Shown in pieces: positions 36,371 to 44,102 of a stretch of DNA of 64,000 bases; position 1 is the first letter of the stretch; every line of letters begins with the position of its first letter. This stretch comes from Kitasatospora aureofaciens (GTDB lineage: Bacteria; Actinomycetota; Actinomycetes; Streptomycetales; Streptomycetaceae): contig JODU01000015.1 of NCBI GenBank assembly GCA_000720845.1, positions 62,001 to 126,000 on the forward strand, read 5' to 3'. Below the pieces are notes generated by a model, which worked only from the letters and a program-made list of their open reading frames with translations, was not told the origin of the DNA and searched no databases. Both the position numbers and the translations under genes were made by a program.

Positions 36371-36856
36371 TCACGCCTGAGCGGACGCCCCGCTCTCGCC
36401 CGCGAGCCCGCGCACCCGCGGCAGCGAGGCCGCGGCCCCGGAGCCCGGTCCGGACGCCCCGTTGACGACGGAACCGCTGATCTTCCGCTCGACCAACTGC
36501 CGTACGACACGGATGAGCTCGGCGGGCTCGAAGGGCTTGGACAGAAACGCGTCGGCCCCCGCGGCGAACCCGGCGTCGACCTCGTACTGCGTACAGGCAC
36601 TGACGATCGCGATCGGCAGATCCCGCGTACGCGGATCGGCACGCAGCCGGGCAGCGGTTCTCAGTCCGTCCAGCCGAGGCATGACCACGTCCAGTGTCAC
36701 GGCGTCGGGTCGCACCTGATGGACGACTTCCAGACACTCGACACCATCGCCCGCGGTCACGACCTCGAAGCCCTCCAGCTCGAGGTTGACCCTGATCAGC
36801 TGCCGGATGACCTTGTTGTCGTCCACAACAAGAATCCGGCCGGACGCCCTAGGCAC
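36371..36856 (-). CDS. Single-domain response regulator
   Basis: 161 residues from GTG at 36856 (MPRASGRILVVDDNK). The receiver has the acidic pair DD12-13, phospho-acceptor Asp56 (AVTLDVVMP), Ser86 and Lys107 (FLSKPFEP). After residue 125 there is only a 35-residue Gly/Ser/Ala tail, no DNA-binding output. No kinase gene is adjacent; the partner must be encoded elsewhere. It is 103 bp upstream of nrtL in the same direction. Confidence 0.88.
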   Translation of the reverse strand: MPRASGRILVVDDNKVIRQLIRVNLELEGFEVVTAGDGVECLEVVHQVRPDAVTLDVVMPRLDGLRTAARLRADPRTRDLPIAIVSACTQYEVDAGFAAGADAFLSKPFEPAELIRVVRQLVERKISGSVVNGASGPGSGAAASLPRVRGLAGESGASAQA

Positions 36857-37034
36857 AACTCGAGAGTAGGTCCGGACCGGCCACCGCGTCCGGGTTTTCC
36901 CCACTTCCACCCCCTGCGGGGGACAACGCCCTGCCCGGACCACCTCACGACCCGCCAAACCCGTTCATGACCACCCCGGGCGAGCTGGTAGTGTTCTACC
37001 CGTCGCCGCGAGCAACACCGACCGCGACGGACAC

Positions 37035-37106
37035 GCCCCCGTAGCTCAGGGGATAGAGCAACGGCCTCCGGAGCCGTGTGCGCAGGTTCGAATCCTGCCG
37101 GGGGCA
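37035..37106 (+). tRNA. tRNA-Arg (anticodon CCG)
   Basis: A full cloverleaf can be drawn. The acceptor stem GCCCCCG (37035-37041) pairs with CGGGGGC (37099-37105). The anticodon arm ACGGC-CTCCGGA-GCCGT gives anticodon CCG, and the T-arm is CAGG-TTCGAAT-CCTG. CCA is not encoded. The 3' 44 bases form most of the attachment site of the integrated element; the gene stays intact after integration because attL restores them. Confidence 0.95.
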
Positions 37107-37107
37107 C
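37063..37107 (+). repeat. attL: 45-bp direct repeat (tRNA-Arg 3' end)
   Basis: Perfectly identical to 53912-53956. It spans the anticodon arm to one base past the discriminator, the usual core for tyrosine integrases that target tRNA genes. Confidence 0.95.
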
Positions 37108-37164
37108 TTCGCAGGAAGTGCCTAAAGACCCCGCCATCAGCGCGTTTGCTGAGTGCGGGGTCTT
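37103..37164 (+). terminator. Two hairpins directly after tRNA-Arg
   Basis: GGCACTTC/GAAGTGCC (37103-37110 with 37115-37122) is followed by AAGACCCCG/CGGGGTCTT (37125-37133 with 37156-37164, inner CAGC/GCTG). Similar structures stand after attR (53974-54013). The second is a strong terminator for the tRNA, supplied by the element. Confidence 0.75.
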
Positions 37165-37313
37165 GTCGTGTGTGCAGGCGAATGCCACCGGAAGCAGTTG
37201 TTTGCCAGTGATCACGTTGTAATAGCGTGTTGATCTTGGAGGGCTTCGCCGCTGGTCACATGCCGTTTCACCGACCTTGAGCGTAGCCCTATGGACCACC
37301 CGTGGACAGGCCG

Positions 37314-37343
37314 AAGCCCCGAACCTCTAACGGTCCGGGGCTT
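37314..37343 (-). terminator. Terminator of the integrase gene
   Basis: AAGCCCCG (37314-37321) pairs with CGGGGCTT (37336-37343), 25 nt past the integrase stop. Confidence 0.65.
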
Positions 37344-37367
37344 GGGTCGGTCGGTCATGGTCGGCTG

Positions 37368-38756
37368 TCAGTCCGTAGGTTCGTCCCCCTCCCCCAGCCC
37401 TTGCATGATGCGGTCGTTCATCTCCTGCTCCTGGCCGTCGATGCACTTGGCGTAGATCTTCAGCAGCACGTCCACCGAGTGGCCCGCACGAGCGGCGACC
37501 TCCGGCGCCGGCACTCCGGAGTTGAGCCACTGAGAGACGCCCGCGTGCCGGAGGTCGTACGGCCGGAAGGCCAGGACCGAGGACACTTGATCGGGCACGA
37601 GCGCCAGTTCTCGCGCCTGTTTCCACGCTCGGGAGTACGAGGACGCTGCGATCACGTTGCCCCGCTCACTGGAGAACAGCCGGCCGTCCGTCGCCGTGCC
37701 GAACTCCTTCAGGTGCTCGCGGAGCATCCGCACCAGCGGAGGTGGAATCGGCACGGTCCGTACCTCGCCGTGGGACCGCTGCTTCAGGCCGCGCCGATCG
37801 TGCGCCTCCCCGGAGTCCGTCCACGCCTTACCCGCCGTGGGGCGGGTCTCCGCCAGCTCTATGCGGCCCCAGCCTGACGCCGGAAGCGTGCAGTCGGAGC
37901 GGCGAAGGCCGAGGGCCTCCCCAGGTCGCATGGCCGCGTAGTACAAGCACCCGAAGAACGCCCGTAGCCGCCGGCCGCTCGCCCGGTCGTAGCCACCCAC
38001 GTATGTGAGCGCGGTCAGCAGTTCCCGTGCCTGCCGAGGGTTGACGACCACCCGGCGGTCAACCTCCTGCAACGCGCGCTTGCCCCGCTTACGCCGGACC
38101 CTGCTCAACGGGTTGGAGGCCAGGTACTCCAGTTCCACGGCGCACTCAAGCGCGTTGAAGACCACGGCGCGCCGCCGCCGGTAGGTCTGCGTCGCCGCAG
38201 GCTTGCCGTCCAACCGCCGACTCAGCGCATCGATCAGGTCGTGTGCACGGGCGATCTCCTGTAACTCCACCACCGGCAGCGAAGCCTTCTCGATCCACTT
38301 CACCGCCGCGCTGATCTCCTCAGGCCTCTCACGCTCCCTACGAGGCACAGGCAGGATGTACGACCGCAGCGCACGCCGCAGCACCTCGGGAGCGGGCCGC
38401 CCTCGCCCCGGCTTCACCAGAACGGGAACGACCGTCGCCAGCGCATCGGTCATGCTGTCCCGCTGCTTGGCCGACGCCTCCGCCCACCGGGCATCCACGT
38501 ACCTCACTGCCAGGTCGAGGAAGGACAGCGCCGCCTTGCCGCCGCGCAGCGAGTCGGGCAGGCCGGTGACGGTGTCGAACGGCTCGCCCTTGTCGAGCGC
38601 GCGCACCAGCTTGGCCCGGAAACGGTCGGCCAGTGTCTTGGTCTTGTACGACTCGCTGAACGGTTGTCCGTCGACCGCCCAGCGCACGAGGTAGGTCGGC
38701 TTCTTGGTGGTCTTGTTGACCGACAGCTTCCAGACGGAAGCCTTGTACGACTTCAC
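37368..38756 (-). CDS. int: Tyrosine-type site-specific integrase of the AICE
   Basis: 462 residues from GTG at 38756, which overlaps the xis stop as GTGA. The N-terminal half binds arm sites (SYKASVWKLSVNKTTKKPTYLVRW; SAM-like core domain about 100-200). The catalytic domain shows Arg in MRPGEALGLRRSD, the HxxR-region PYDLRHAGVSQWL, GHS, and the nucleophilic Tyr in VDVLLKIYAKCID. It recombines attP with the tRNA-Arg gene. It is read toward attL, the normal orientation for pSAM2-like elements. Confidence 0.95.
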   Translation of the reverse strand: MKSYKASVWKLSVNKTTKKPTYLVRWAVDGQPFSESYKTKTLADRFRAKLVRALDKGEPFDTVTGLPDSLRGGKAALSFLDLAVRYVDARWAEASAKQRDSMTDALATVVPVLVKPGRGRPAPEVLRRALRSYILPVPRRERERPEEISAAVKWIEKASLPVVELQEIARAHDLIDALSRRLDGKPAATQTYRRRRAVVFNALECAVELEYLASNPLSRVRRKRGKRALQEVDRRVVVNPRQARELLTALTYVGGYDRASGRRLRAFFGCLYYAAMRPGEALGLRRSDCTLPASGWGRIELAETRPTAGKAWTDSGEAHDRRGLKQRSHGEVRTVPIPPPLVRMLREHLKEFGTATDGRLFSSERGNVIAASSYSRAWKQARELALVPDQVSSVLAFRPYDLRHAGVSQWLNSGVPAPEVAARAGHSVDVLLKIYAKCIDGQEQEMNDRIMQGLGEGDEPTD

Positions 38757-38965
38757 GACGCCGCCCCCTCTGCCCGCTCCTCCAGCCACTCGTCGAGCAC
38801 GTCACGGCGAACTCTCAGCTCCCCGTTCGGCAGCCGGATACAGACGGGAGCGAGGCGCAGTTCCCGCCAGCGGTAGAAGGTGCGGCGGGAGACGCCGCCC
38901 AGTTCGTCGAGCACCTGGCGGACCGTGAGCAGCTCTGCCGACTTCGCACGGCTGTCACGCGCCAT
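38753..38965 (-). CDS. xis: Excisionase-like MerR/AlpA-type helix-turn-helix protein
   Basis: 70 residues from ATG at 38965. Winged-helix pattern ELLTVRQVLDELGGVSRRTFYRWRELRLAP then LRVRRDVLDEWLEE. The gene overlaps the rep stop by 11 bp and the int start by 4 bp, so rep-xis-int is one translationally coupled unit. It should steer Int toward excision. Confidence 0.9.
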   Translation of the reverse strand: MARDSRAKSAELLTVRQVLDELGGVSRRTFYRWRELRLAPVCIRLPNGELRVRRDVLDEWLEERAEGAAS

Positions 38966-40325
38966 GGAGACCACCGCCCTCCCGCACCGAGGCAGCCAAG
39001 AGAGCCGCTTCCGGTGAGTAGCCGCGCCCGGCATAGCGCCACTCGCCGATCGTGACCGTGGGGCAGTCGGCCAGGCCGAGGGCGGCCCGCTGTTGCTCCG
39101 CACGATGGTCGGCACGGGCCTGCCGGAGCGCCGTCAACGTCGTTGAGTACCGACGCGACTTGGTGGAGAAGTGGCCGCCGTACCCGAGCATGTGGGCCCA
39201 GCGGCGCAGCCCGAGCGGCTCGAACTCCGGCAGGCCGCCGAGCCACCAACACGTGCTGATCATGCGCAGCACGTGTGAGCGCACGGGCAGCGTGACCATG
39301 TCTCGCGCGTGATGAATGCGGCCGTCCACCGCGCCGGCGGACTCCGCCCCCTTGGTCGCGTACTTGGCGATGTAGCCCGCCACGGCCCCCGCAGAAGCGG
39401 GCCGCTCCCCCGGGCTCCGTCCGTATGAGGTGACCGGCCGTACATCGACCTGAGTGCCGAAGCGCAGCACTCGCGGACCGACCACGCCCGCGCCGGGAGC
39501 GCTCAGCCGCACCCGACCGACAACAGCCCGTACCGCGGCCATCAGGAGCGGCACGGTCGCCCAGCCGGGCGGAGCCGAGCCAGGGCCGTCCGGACCGTCG
39601 AGCCGGATGACGGCATGGAAGTGAATCAGTCCCCGCCGCTGGTACTCGGCGACTTTCGCGTACGAGAGCCGGGCGACCTCCCCGAACTCCGAGCGCGTCA
39701 AACCGGCCCGCCGGGCGACCTCCCGCCGCAGCTCCAACCCGAACCGGTGCCAGAGCCCACCGGCGAGCGCGTGCCACAGCACGGCTCCCGCGTAGTCGTA
39801 GCAGCGTGGGCAGACCGGTTCCCCGAGACGGGGATCGTCCGCCGGGTGCCGGTCTCGGCATGCGGCCGGGTTGCCGTGCGGACAACGCTCCTCGATCCGA
39901 CGAGGCCGGCAGACCCGCACATGCCCGTCCCGTTCCCGGCGGGTGTGGACCGGGCCGAAGCCGGGAGCGGTGAGCGTGGCGAACACCTGCGGGTGACCGC
40001 CTACCGCCTCCGGCACCTCCTTACCTCCCACGAGACCGGCGCGGACGAGTTGGTACGTGTCCGCCCGGTACACAGCCGAACAGGCCGGGCAGACCGTCGC
40101 ACGCCGGTTGCCGCACGCGGTGAGCAGCCGCCCTCCATAGACGTCGGAGCCGTAGGAGAGAAGGGCTGCGCCGGTCGTCGTGTCGTAGACGGTTGCCGCG
40201 CCGACCAGATGAATCGGGTTGGTACAGCCACCGAGACGGATGATGTTCCGGCGCCAGGCCGTGAACTCCGGATCCGAAGCCTTGCCTACGAGAGCCGCAA
40301 CGCCCCGCGGAAGCGCGGTGGTCAT
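38955..40325 (-). CDS. RepSA-family rolling-circle replication initiator
   Basis: 456 residues from ATG at 40325. Cys-rich N-terminal zinc-finger region (CGNRRATVCPACSAVY, CPHGNPAACRDRH, VCPRCYDYAG). The metal-binding HUH-like motif GLIHFHAVIRLDG and the catalytic Tyr/Lys motif VAGYIAKYATKGAE follow. It nicks the element's double-strand origin after excision to replicate it. Size and motif order match RepSA of pSAM2. The origin itself is not identified. Confidence 0.9.
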   Translation of the reverse strand: MTTALPRGVAALVGKASDPEFTAWRRNIIRLGGCTNPIHLVGAATVYDTTTGAALLSYGSDVYGGRLLTACGNRRATVCPACSAVYRADTYQLVRAGLVGGKEVPEAVGGHPQVFATLTAPGFGPVHTRRERDGHVRVCRPRRIEERCPHGNPAACRDRHPADDPRLGEPVCPRCYDYAGAVLWHALAGGLWHRFGLELRREVARRAGLTRSEFGEVARLSYAKVAEYQRRGLIHFHAVIRLDGPDGPGSAPPGWATVPLLMAAVRAVVGRVRLSAPGAGVVGPRVLRFGTQVDVRPVTSYGRSPGERPASAGAVAGYIAKYATKGAESAGAVDGRIHHARDMVTLPVRSHVLRMISTCWWLGGLPEFEPLGLRRWAHMLGYGGHFSTKSRRYSTTLTALRQARADHRAEQQRAALGLADCPTVTIGEWRYAGRGYSPEAALLAASVREGGGLHGA

Positions 40326-40582
40326 CGGCGACCACCCCCGCCGCCGAACGCCTGCCCCATCACGGCCGAGATCCCCTCGGGCCGAGTCTTGGCGCTGAAG
40401 CGAAGCGTCGGGTCCGTGAGCCAGACGGCCGCCGCGTGCGCGGGACACAGCCACTGCTCGGTTCCGTCAAGTGCGACGAGAACGATCTGTTCCCGTCCGG
40501 CGCAGGTCACGACCTGCGCGTCACGCTGCCTGAGTTCGCAGTCGAGGGACGGGGATTTGCGCGAATGGTGCGCGGTGGACAA
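40322..40582 (-). CDS. Small conserved AICE protein upstream of rep
   Basis: 86 residues if it starts with TTG at 40582, preferred for AAAGGAG 9 nt ahead; a GTG at 40609 is an alternative. Its stop overlaps the rep ATG as ATGA (40322-40325). A CAGREQIVLVALDGTEQWLCPAHAAAVW segment with two Cys/His sites suggests a small zinc-stabilised fold. No firm function; position suggests a role with replication or transfer. Confidence 0.7.
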   Translation of the reverse strand: MSTAHHSRKSPSLDCELRQRDAQVVTCAGREQIVLVALDGTEQWLCPAHAAAVWLTDPTLRFSAKTRPEGISAVMGQAFGGGGGRR

Positions 40583-40686
40583 AGTGTGAGTGCTCCTTTC
40601 ACTGCTCACGTGGCGGATGGAGTGGGTTCCTGACGGGGTCGGGTTTGGCGACTTCGCGCCCCGTCGGGAGCCCGTCGTACGGGCGA

Positions 40687-40977
40687 TCACTGTCGTTCCC
40701 CGGGAGGGACCCCGACGACGCCGTACGAGATCGGTCCGAAGTCGCGCCGTGCGTCGAAGTAGCCGCGCCCGATGTCCTCGGCTGGCACACCGAGCGGAGC
40801 GGCAACGGACCGCACTCCGTCGAGGCGAGTGACGGAGTCGGAGGCGTCGACCAGGACGATGACGGACGCGTGACGCGGGACGACAGTGGTCGGATTGGCG
40901 GTCAGGAAGTCGATCAACTCCCGCAGACCGGACAGGAAAGCGGCACGGTCTCCGGAGCGGATGACGTAGTCGGACAC
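40687..40977 (-). CDS. Small hypothetical AICE protein
   Basis: 96 residues from GTG at 40977 with AAGGGGA ahead. It reads MSDYVIRSGDRAAFLSGLRE, then HASVIVLVDASDSVTRLDGV, then FGPISYGVVGVPPGERQ; predicted compact alpha/beta, soluble. Not recognised. It lies in the run of transfer and replication genes between the translocase and rep. Confidence 0.65.
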   Translation of the reverse strand: MSDYVIRSGDRAAFLSGLRELIDFLTANPTTVVPRHASVIVLVDASDSVTRLDGVRSVAAPLGVPAEDIGRGYFDARRDFGPISYGVVGVPPGERQ

Positions 40978-41009
40978 AGGGAGTCCCCTTCTCAGTTCGT
41001 TGGGGTGGA

Positions 41010-41204
41010 TCAGAAGCGGAGTTGGCCGAGGAAGCCATTCACTCCGTCGAGGAAGGTCTGAATCACCGGCGCGGCCACGGTCCGGGCGAGCAGGAAGCCG
41101 AAGGCTCCACAGATCAGCGCGTCGGCCCACCTGAGGTACCGGATGCGCAGCAGAAACCAGATCAGCAGGCCGAGCAGCAGCACGGCCGACATGGACACCA
41201 GCAC
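41010..41204 (-). CDS. Small two-TM membrane protein (possible spread protein)
   Basis: 64 residues from GTG at 41204 (AAAGGGG ahead). Two hydrophobic helices (LVSMSAVLLLGLLIWFLL and ALICGAFGFLLARTVAAPVI). Such small membrane proteins next to traB in Streptomyces elements (Spd proteins) help spread the element within the recipient mycelium; that role is inferred from context. Confidence 0.65.
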   Translation of the reverse strand: MLVSMSAVLLLGLLIWFLLRIRYLRWADALICGAFGFLLARTVAAPVIQTFLDGVNGFLGQLRF

Positions 41205-41216
41205 GGCAGGCCCCTT

Positions 41217-42536
41217 TCACGGTTCGACGTGCAGTTCGGACAGGACGGGAGTCAGGTGCGCGTACTCAGCGGCGACGGCTTCCGCCTCTGACTCCGTGAC
41301 CAGGCGGGACCGGGCGCGTTCCCAGCCGTCGCCGGACGCGAGTACGGCCGTGCCAGCCTGTTCCGGGGTGATGGCCTGGGCCGCCTTCAGCGCGTCGGGG
41401 TTGAGATCACCGAGCGCCATCTCGGCGGTACCGGGGTCGGCCACGCGGTGACACACCCGACCGCCCAACTGGGCTCGAAGCGCGGTAACTCCGGGCCCCA
41501 GGTCGGAGCCGACACGTTGGCCGGCGACGACCAGGAACACCCCGAGAGCCGCCCCAAGCTGGGCCAGTCTGATCAGTGCCGTACCGGCAGCGTGCGCTTC
41601 GTCCTTCTCGTTCCTGCTCGCGACGAGGAACAGTTCCGCGATCTCGTCGACGATCACGACGACGGGCACCGGGCGTTCCTTGTCCGTCAGCCCCCAGATG
41701 TTCCGGACGCGAGCCGCCCGGCAGAGGGTCATTCGGTCAAGGGTCAGATCCACGAGGGCCGTCAGCAGGCGGACCGCTTGCTCTCGGTTGGTCGCGAGGG
41801 CGGACAACCGCGGCTCGTAGAGGGACAGCTCCATGCCGCCCTTGCAGTCGATCCCGACCAGTGCGACGCGTTGCGGGGCGAGTCCGGCCACGAGGGCGTT
41901 GATGAGCGTCGACTTCCCAGAGCGGGTGGCCCCCACGATCAGCCAGTGCGGCACCCGTCGCAGATCGACCACCCACGCGGCTCCGGTCTCCAGAGCCCCG
42001 ACGGTCACCCGTAGGAGCTGGCCAGGAGCGCGTTGCTTCGGCACCTGAGGGTCGGCCAACGGATCGCCCGCTGAGGCCACGACCCGCACGACTCCCGGCT
42101 TACAAGAGGTGACCCTCACTGCGTGCACCTGCCAGTTCTCCGCCATGGCGGGCGCAGCCTTGACGAAGTCCTCCGGAACCTGGCCCGGCAGCAGCCGCAC
42201 GAGCAACAGGAATCCGCCAGAGGTCGGCCGAATGAGGCCCCGCCGAGGCACGCGCGGCTGAGGCGGGGGTGCCCCCTTGCCGACGAGCCCAGACACCACG
42301 GTCAGCGCCGGTCGACGGCTCACGGCGAGCCCGCACCCGGCCATCAGGGGCCGCCAGGTCTGCACGACACGGAAGGCCACGACGGGGAAGCCGAGTAACA
42401 GCCACCAGGCCGCGGGGTAACGGCGGCGCAGGGCCGGGCCTGTCAGGAGCAGACCCGACACCAGCGTTGCGGCCACCACCAGAGCCCAACTCGGCCAGGT
42501 CGTATCACCGGCCGAAGAGGCGGAGGCCAGTTCCAT
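41217..42536 (-). CDS. FtsK/SpoIIIE-type DNA translocase (TraB/TraSA)
   Basis: 439 residues from ATG at 42536, overlapping the upstream stop as TGATG. Two N-terminal TM helices (SWALVVAATLVSGLLLTG, WWLLLGFPVVAFRVV), then the P-loop IVGATRSGKSTLINAL, Walker B VPVVVIVDEIAELFLVAS and the FtsK-type VAGQRVGSDLG. It transfers double-stranded element DNA between hyphae as a membrane hexamer. One such protein suffices for conjugation in Streptomyces. Confidence 0.93.
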   Translation of the reverse strand: MELASASSAGDTTWPSWALVVAATLVSGLLLTGPALRRRYPAAWWLLLGFPVVAFRVVQTWRPLMAGCGLAVSRRPALTVVSGLVGKGAPPPQPRVPRRGLIRPTSGGFLLLVRLLPGQVPEDFVKAAPAMAENWQVHAVRVTSCKPGVVRVVASAGDPLADPQVPKQRAPGQLLRVTVGALETGAAWVVDLRRVPHWLIVGATRSGKSTLINALVAGLAPQRVALVGIDCKGGMELSLYEPRLSALATNREQAVRLLTALVDLTLDRMTLCRAARVRNIWGLTDKERPVPVVVIVDEIAELFLVASRNEKDEAHAAGTALIRLAQLGAALGVFLVVAGQRVGSDLGPGVTALRAQLGGRVCHRVADPGTAEMALGDLNPDALKAAQAITPEQAGTAVLASGDGWERARSRLVTESEAEAVAAEYAHLTPVLSELHVEP

Positions 42537-42886
42537 CACTGCGCGGTCCCCTTGCCCGTCGCACCAGCGGGAGCACTCAGAGGCCGGATCTCTGCCGCAC
42601 GGAATGCGATGCCGTGCCGTCCCTCGTTCTCCCACGGCGTGGCGACCAGGTCCCGCACGGCCACCGGCATACCGAGCTGCACACCGGCGGGCTCACCGGC
42701 CACGCTCACGTTCACGACGTCGGCCGACGAGCCCGCCATCAGGCAGAGGCCGACCTGGTACATGGTCTTGCCGGTCTCGCGATCCACACGGAGCTGACCG
42801 GTCTCACGGTTGGCGACCCGCGGAGCCGGGGGAACGGCACAGATGATCCCCGTGAACTTCGCGGTGTCGATCGGAAGGCTTGCCAC
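42536..42886 (-). CDS. SCO3933-family regulatory protein
   Basis: 116 residues from GTG at 42886, 9 nt after GAGGAG. Pattern LPIDTAKFTGIICAVPPAPR, TGQLRVDRETGKTMYQVGLC and VAVRDLVATPWENEGRHGIAFRA is that of the SCO3933 family, regularly found just ahead of the AICE translocase. It leads the transfer operon controlled by the twin palindromes upstream. Molecular role unknown; the beta-rich profile suggests an OB-like fold. Confidence 0.8.
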   Translation of the reverse strand: MASLPIDTAKFTGIICAVPPAPRVANRETGQLRVDRETGKTMYQVGLCLMAGSSADVVNVSVAGEPAGVQLGMPVAVRDLVATPWENEGRHGIAFRAAEIRPLSAPAGATGKGTAQ

Positions 42887-42910
42887 TGTTCGGATCTCCT
42901 CGTCTCTGGC

Positions 42911-42933
42911 ACCCGCAGGCCAATCCTGCGGGT
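42911..42933 (-). repeat. 9-bp stem-loop in the transfer-operon leader
   Basis: ACCCGCAGG (42911-42919) and CCTGCGGGT (42925-42933) around CCAAT. It sits between the operators and the first start codon, so it is in the 5' leader; possibly an attenuator that protects the operon from read-through. Confidence 0.55.
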
Positions 42934-42943
42934 TGCTAGACCA

Positions 42944-42956
42944 CCCGTAGTACGGG
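42944..42956. promoter_or_regulatory. Operator 1: CCCGTAGTACGGG
   Basis: Perfect 13-bp palindrome, preceded by GACCA like its twin at 42977-42989, exactly 33 bp (three helical turns) apart, in the gap between the divergent GntR gene and the transfer operon. Confidence 0.8.
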
Positions 42957-42976
42957 CGACAGGACAAGAGTGACCA

Positions 42977-42989
42977 CCCGTAGTACGGG
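42977..42989. promoter_or_regulatory. Operator 2: CCCGTAGTACGGG
   Basis: Second identical palindrome. Same face of the helix as the first, which allows cooperative binding. The likely ligand is the GntR/KorSA-like protein encoded at 43089, by analogy with pSAM2. Confidence 0.8.
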
Positions 42990-43018
42990 TTGTCAACCGA
43001 CCTACCCATGAGCGAAGC

Positions 43019-43036
43019 TGTCCACGAACGTGGACA
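43019..43036. promoter_or_regulatory. 18-bp palindrome in the GntR leader
   Basis: TGTCCACG-AA-CGTGGACA, perfect 8-bp arms, 52 bp before the GntR start. A distinct sequence from the twin operators; possible autoregulatory site or a site for another element regulator. Confidence 0.55.
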
Positions 43037-43088
43037 AGCTGTCTACGAAGACGCACAGCCGAGCAAGCCACGGCCACGGAGGGCCCGA

Positions 43089-43829
43089 ATGCCGCCGAAG
43101 AACACGCAGCCGAAGTACCGGCAGATTGCCGACTACCTGCGCGAAGGCATCTTGGACGGCACCTTCCCCGCTGGCCAACCGCTCCCCTCCGAAGAGGCTC
43201 TGGCAAAACAGTTCGGCGTGACGCGCCCCACAGTCCGTCAGGGCCTCAGCGAGCTAAGGGCATCGGGTCTCGTCGAGGCCATCATGGGTCGCGGCACCTT
43301 TGCCCGCTCCCCCCACAGCCGCCCCAGGCACACACGCCCGCGCGGCGTACGCCGCATCTCGGACGGCCGCTACGTCGAGGCGGACGGCATCCGATGGACA
43401 GACGCCGAGTCCCCGGTAGCCACCCGCACCGACGCCCCGCTAGCCCTGGCGGACCTACTCCGCATCCCGCCGGGTGAGCCGATGTACACGTACGACGCCT
43501 TGCAGACCGCGGATCACGGCCAGCTCCGCCAGCTCCACCGCACATACATCCCGTTCTCGGTACTGATCGACACCAAGTACGAGGAGGAGGCACCACCGCC
43601 GGCGCCGGAGCTCTACACGGCGCTAACGGACCTGGGCCACGAACTCCACTTCACGGAGTACGTCCGCACTCGCATGCCACTACCGGACCAGGCCCAAGCG
43701 CTCCGCCTTGCCGACGGGGTCCCTCTGCTCCACACCATCCGCGTGACCCTCACCGCGTCAGATAGGCCTCTCGCCCTGGAGGAGTTCCACCTTCCCGGGG
43801 ACGAGCTGGAGCTGTCGTTCCGGCTGTAG
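43089..43829 (+). CDS. GntR-family repressor with UTRA domain (KorSA-like)
   Basis: 246 residues from ATG at 43089, chosen for GGAGGG 5 nt upstream; earlier in-frame starts would overlap the palindromes. N-terminal winged helix (YRQIADYLREGILDGTFPAGQPLPSEEALAKQFGVTRPTVRQGLSEL, residues 7-75) and a C-terminal UTRA ligand domain (about 95-246, LHRTYIPFSVL, HTIRVTLTASDRPLALEE). In pSAM2 the related KorSA represses the activator of replication and transfer. Here it is divergent from the transfer operon across the twin palindromes. Confidence 0.9.
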   Translation: MPPKNTQPKYRQIADYLREGILDGTFPAGQPLPSEEALAKQFGVTRPTVRQGLSELRASGLVEAIMGRGTFARSPHSRPRHTRPRGVRRISDGRYVEADGIRWTDAESPVATRTDAPLALADLLRIPPGEPMYTYDALQTADHGQLRQLHRTYIPFSVLIDTKYEEEAPPPAPELYTALTDLGHELHFTEYVRTRMPLPDQAQALRLADGVPLLHTIRVTLTASDRPLALEEFHLPGDELELSFRL

Positions 43830-43895
43830 CACAGCCCGAGTTGGCTCAGATTTTCTCCACGTCATCAAGTGCGGCTCGCTCCGCTCCCCGCGCGC

Positions 43896-43916
43896 GGCCC
43901 GGCCCCCGGCCGGGCC
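43896..43916 (+). terminator. GC hairpin after the GntR gene
   Basis: GGCCCGGCC (43896-43904) pairs with GGCCGGGCC (43908-43916), CCC loop, 66 nt past the stop, in a very GC-rich block that marks the border to the lower-GC cargo. Confidence 0.65.
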
Positions 43917-43998
43917 TGCGCTCCTGTCTCCGCCCCGCTCCAGCCCGGCCGGCGCCCGCGCCGCGCATAGGGCAATCAGCCACCTGATGCCACAGATG

Positions 43999-44010
43999 GT
44001 TGCATGCAAC
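43999..44010. promoter_or_regulatory. 12-bp palindrome ahead of the HEPN-ATPase operon
   Basis: GTTGCATGCAAC, perfect, 92 bp before the proposed HEPN start. Candidate operator; no regulator assigned. Confidence 0.4.
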
Positions 44011-44102
44011 TGCAGGAACTTCGGCCCTCGATGAAACCCGCTGCACCGCCCTCTCCTTCAAAGCCCGGCTCACGCCCCTGGCTCACAGCTAGAGTGCAAG
44101 CT

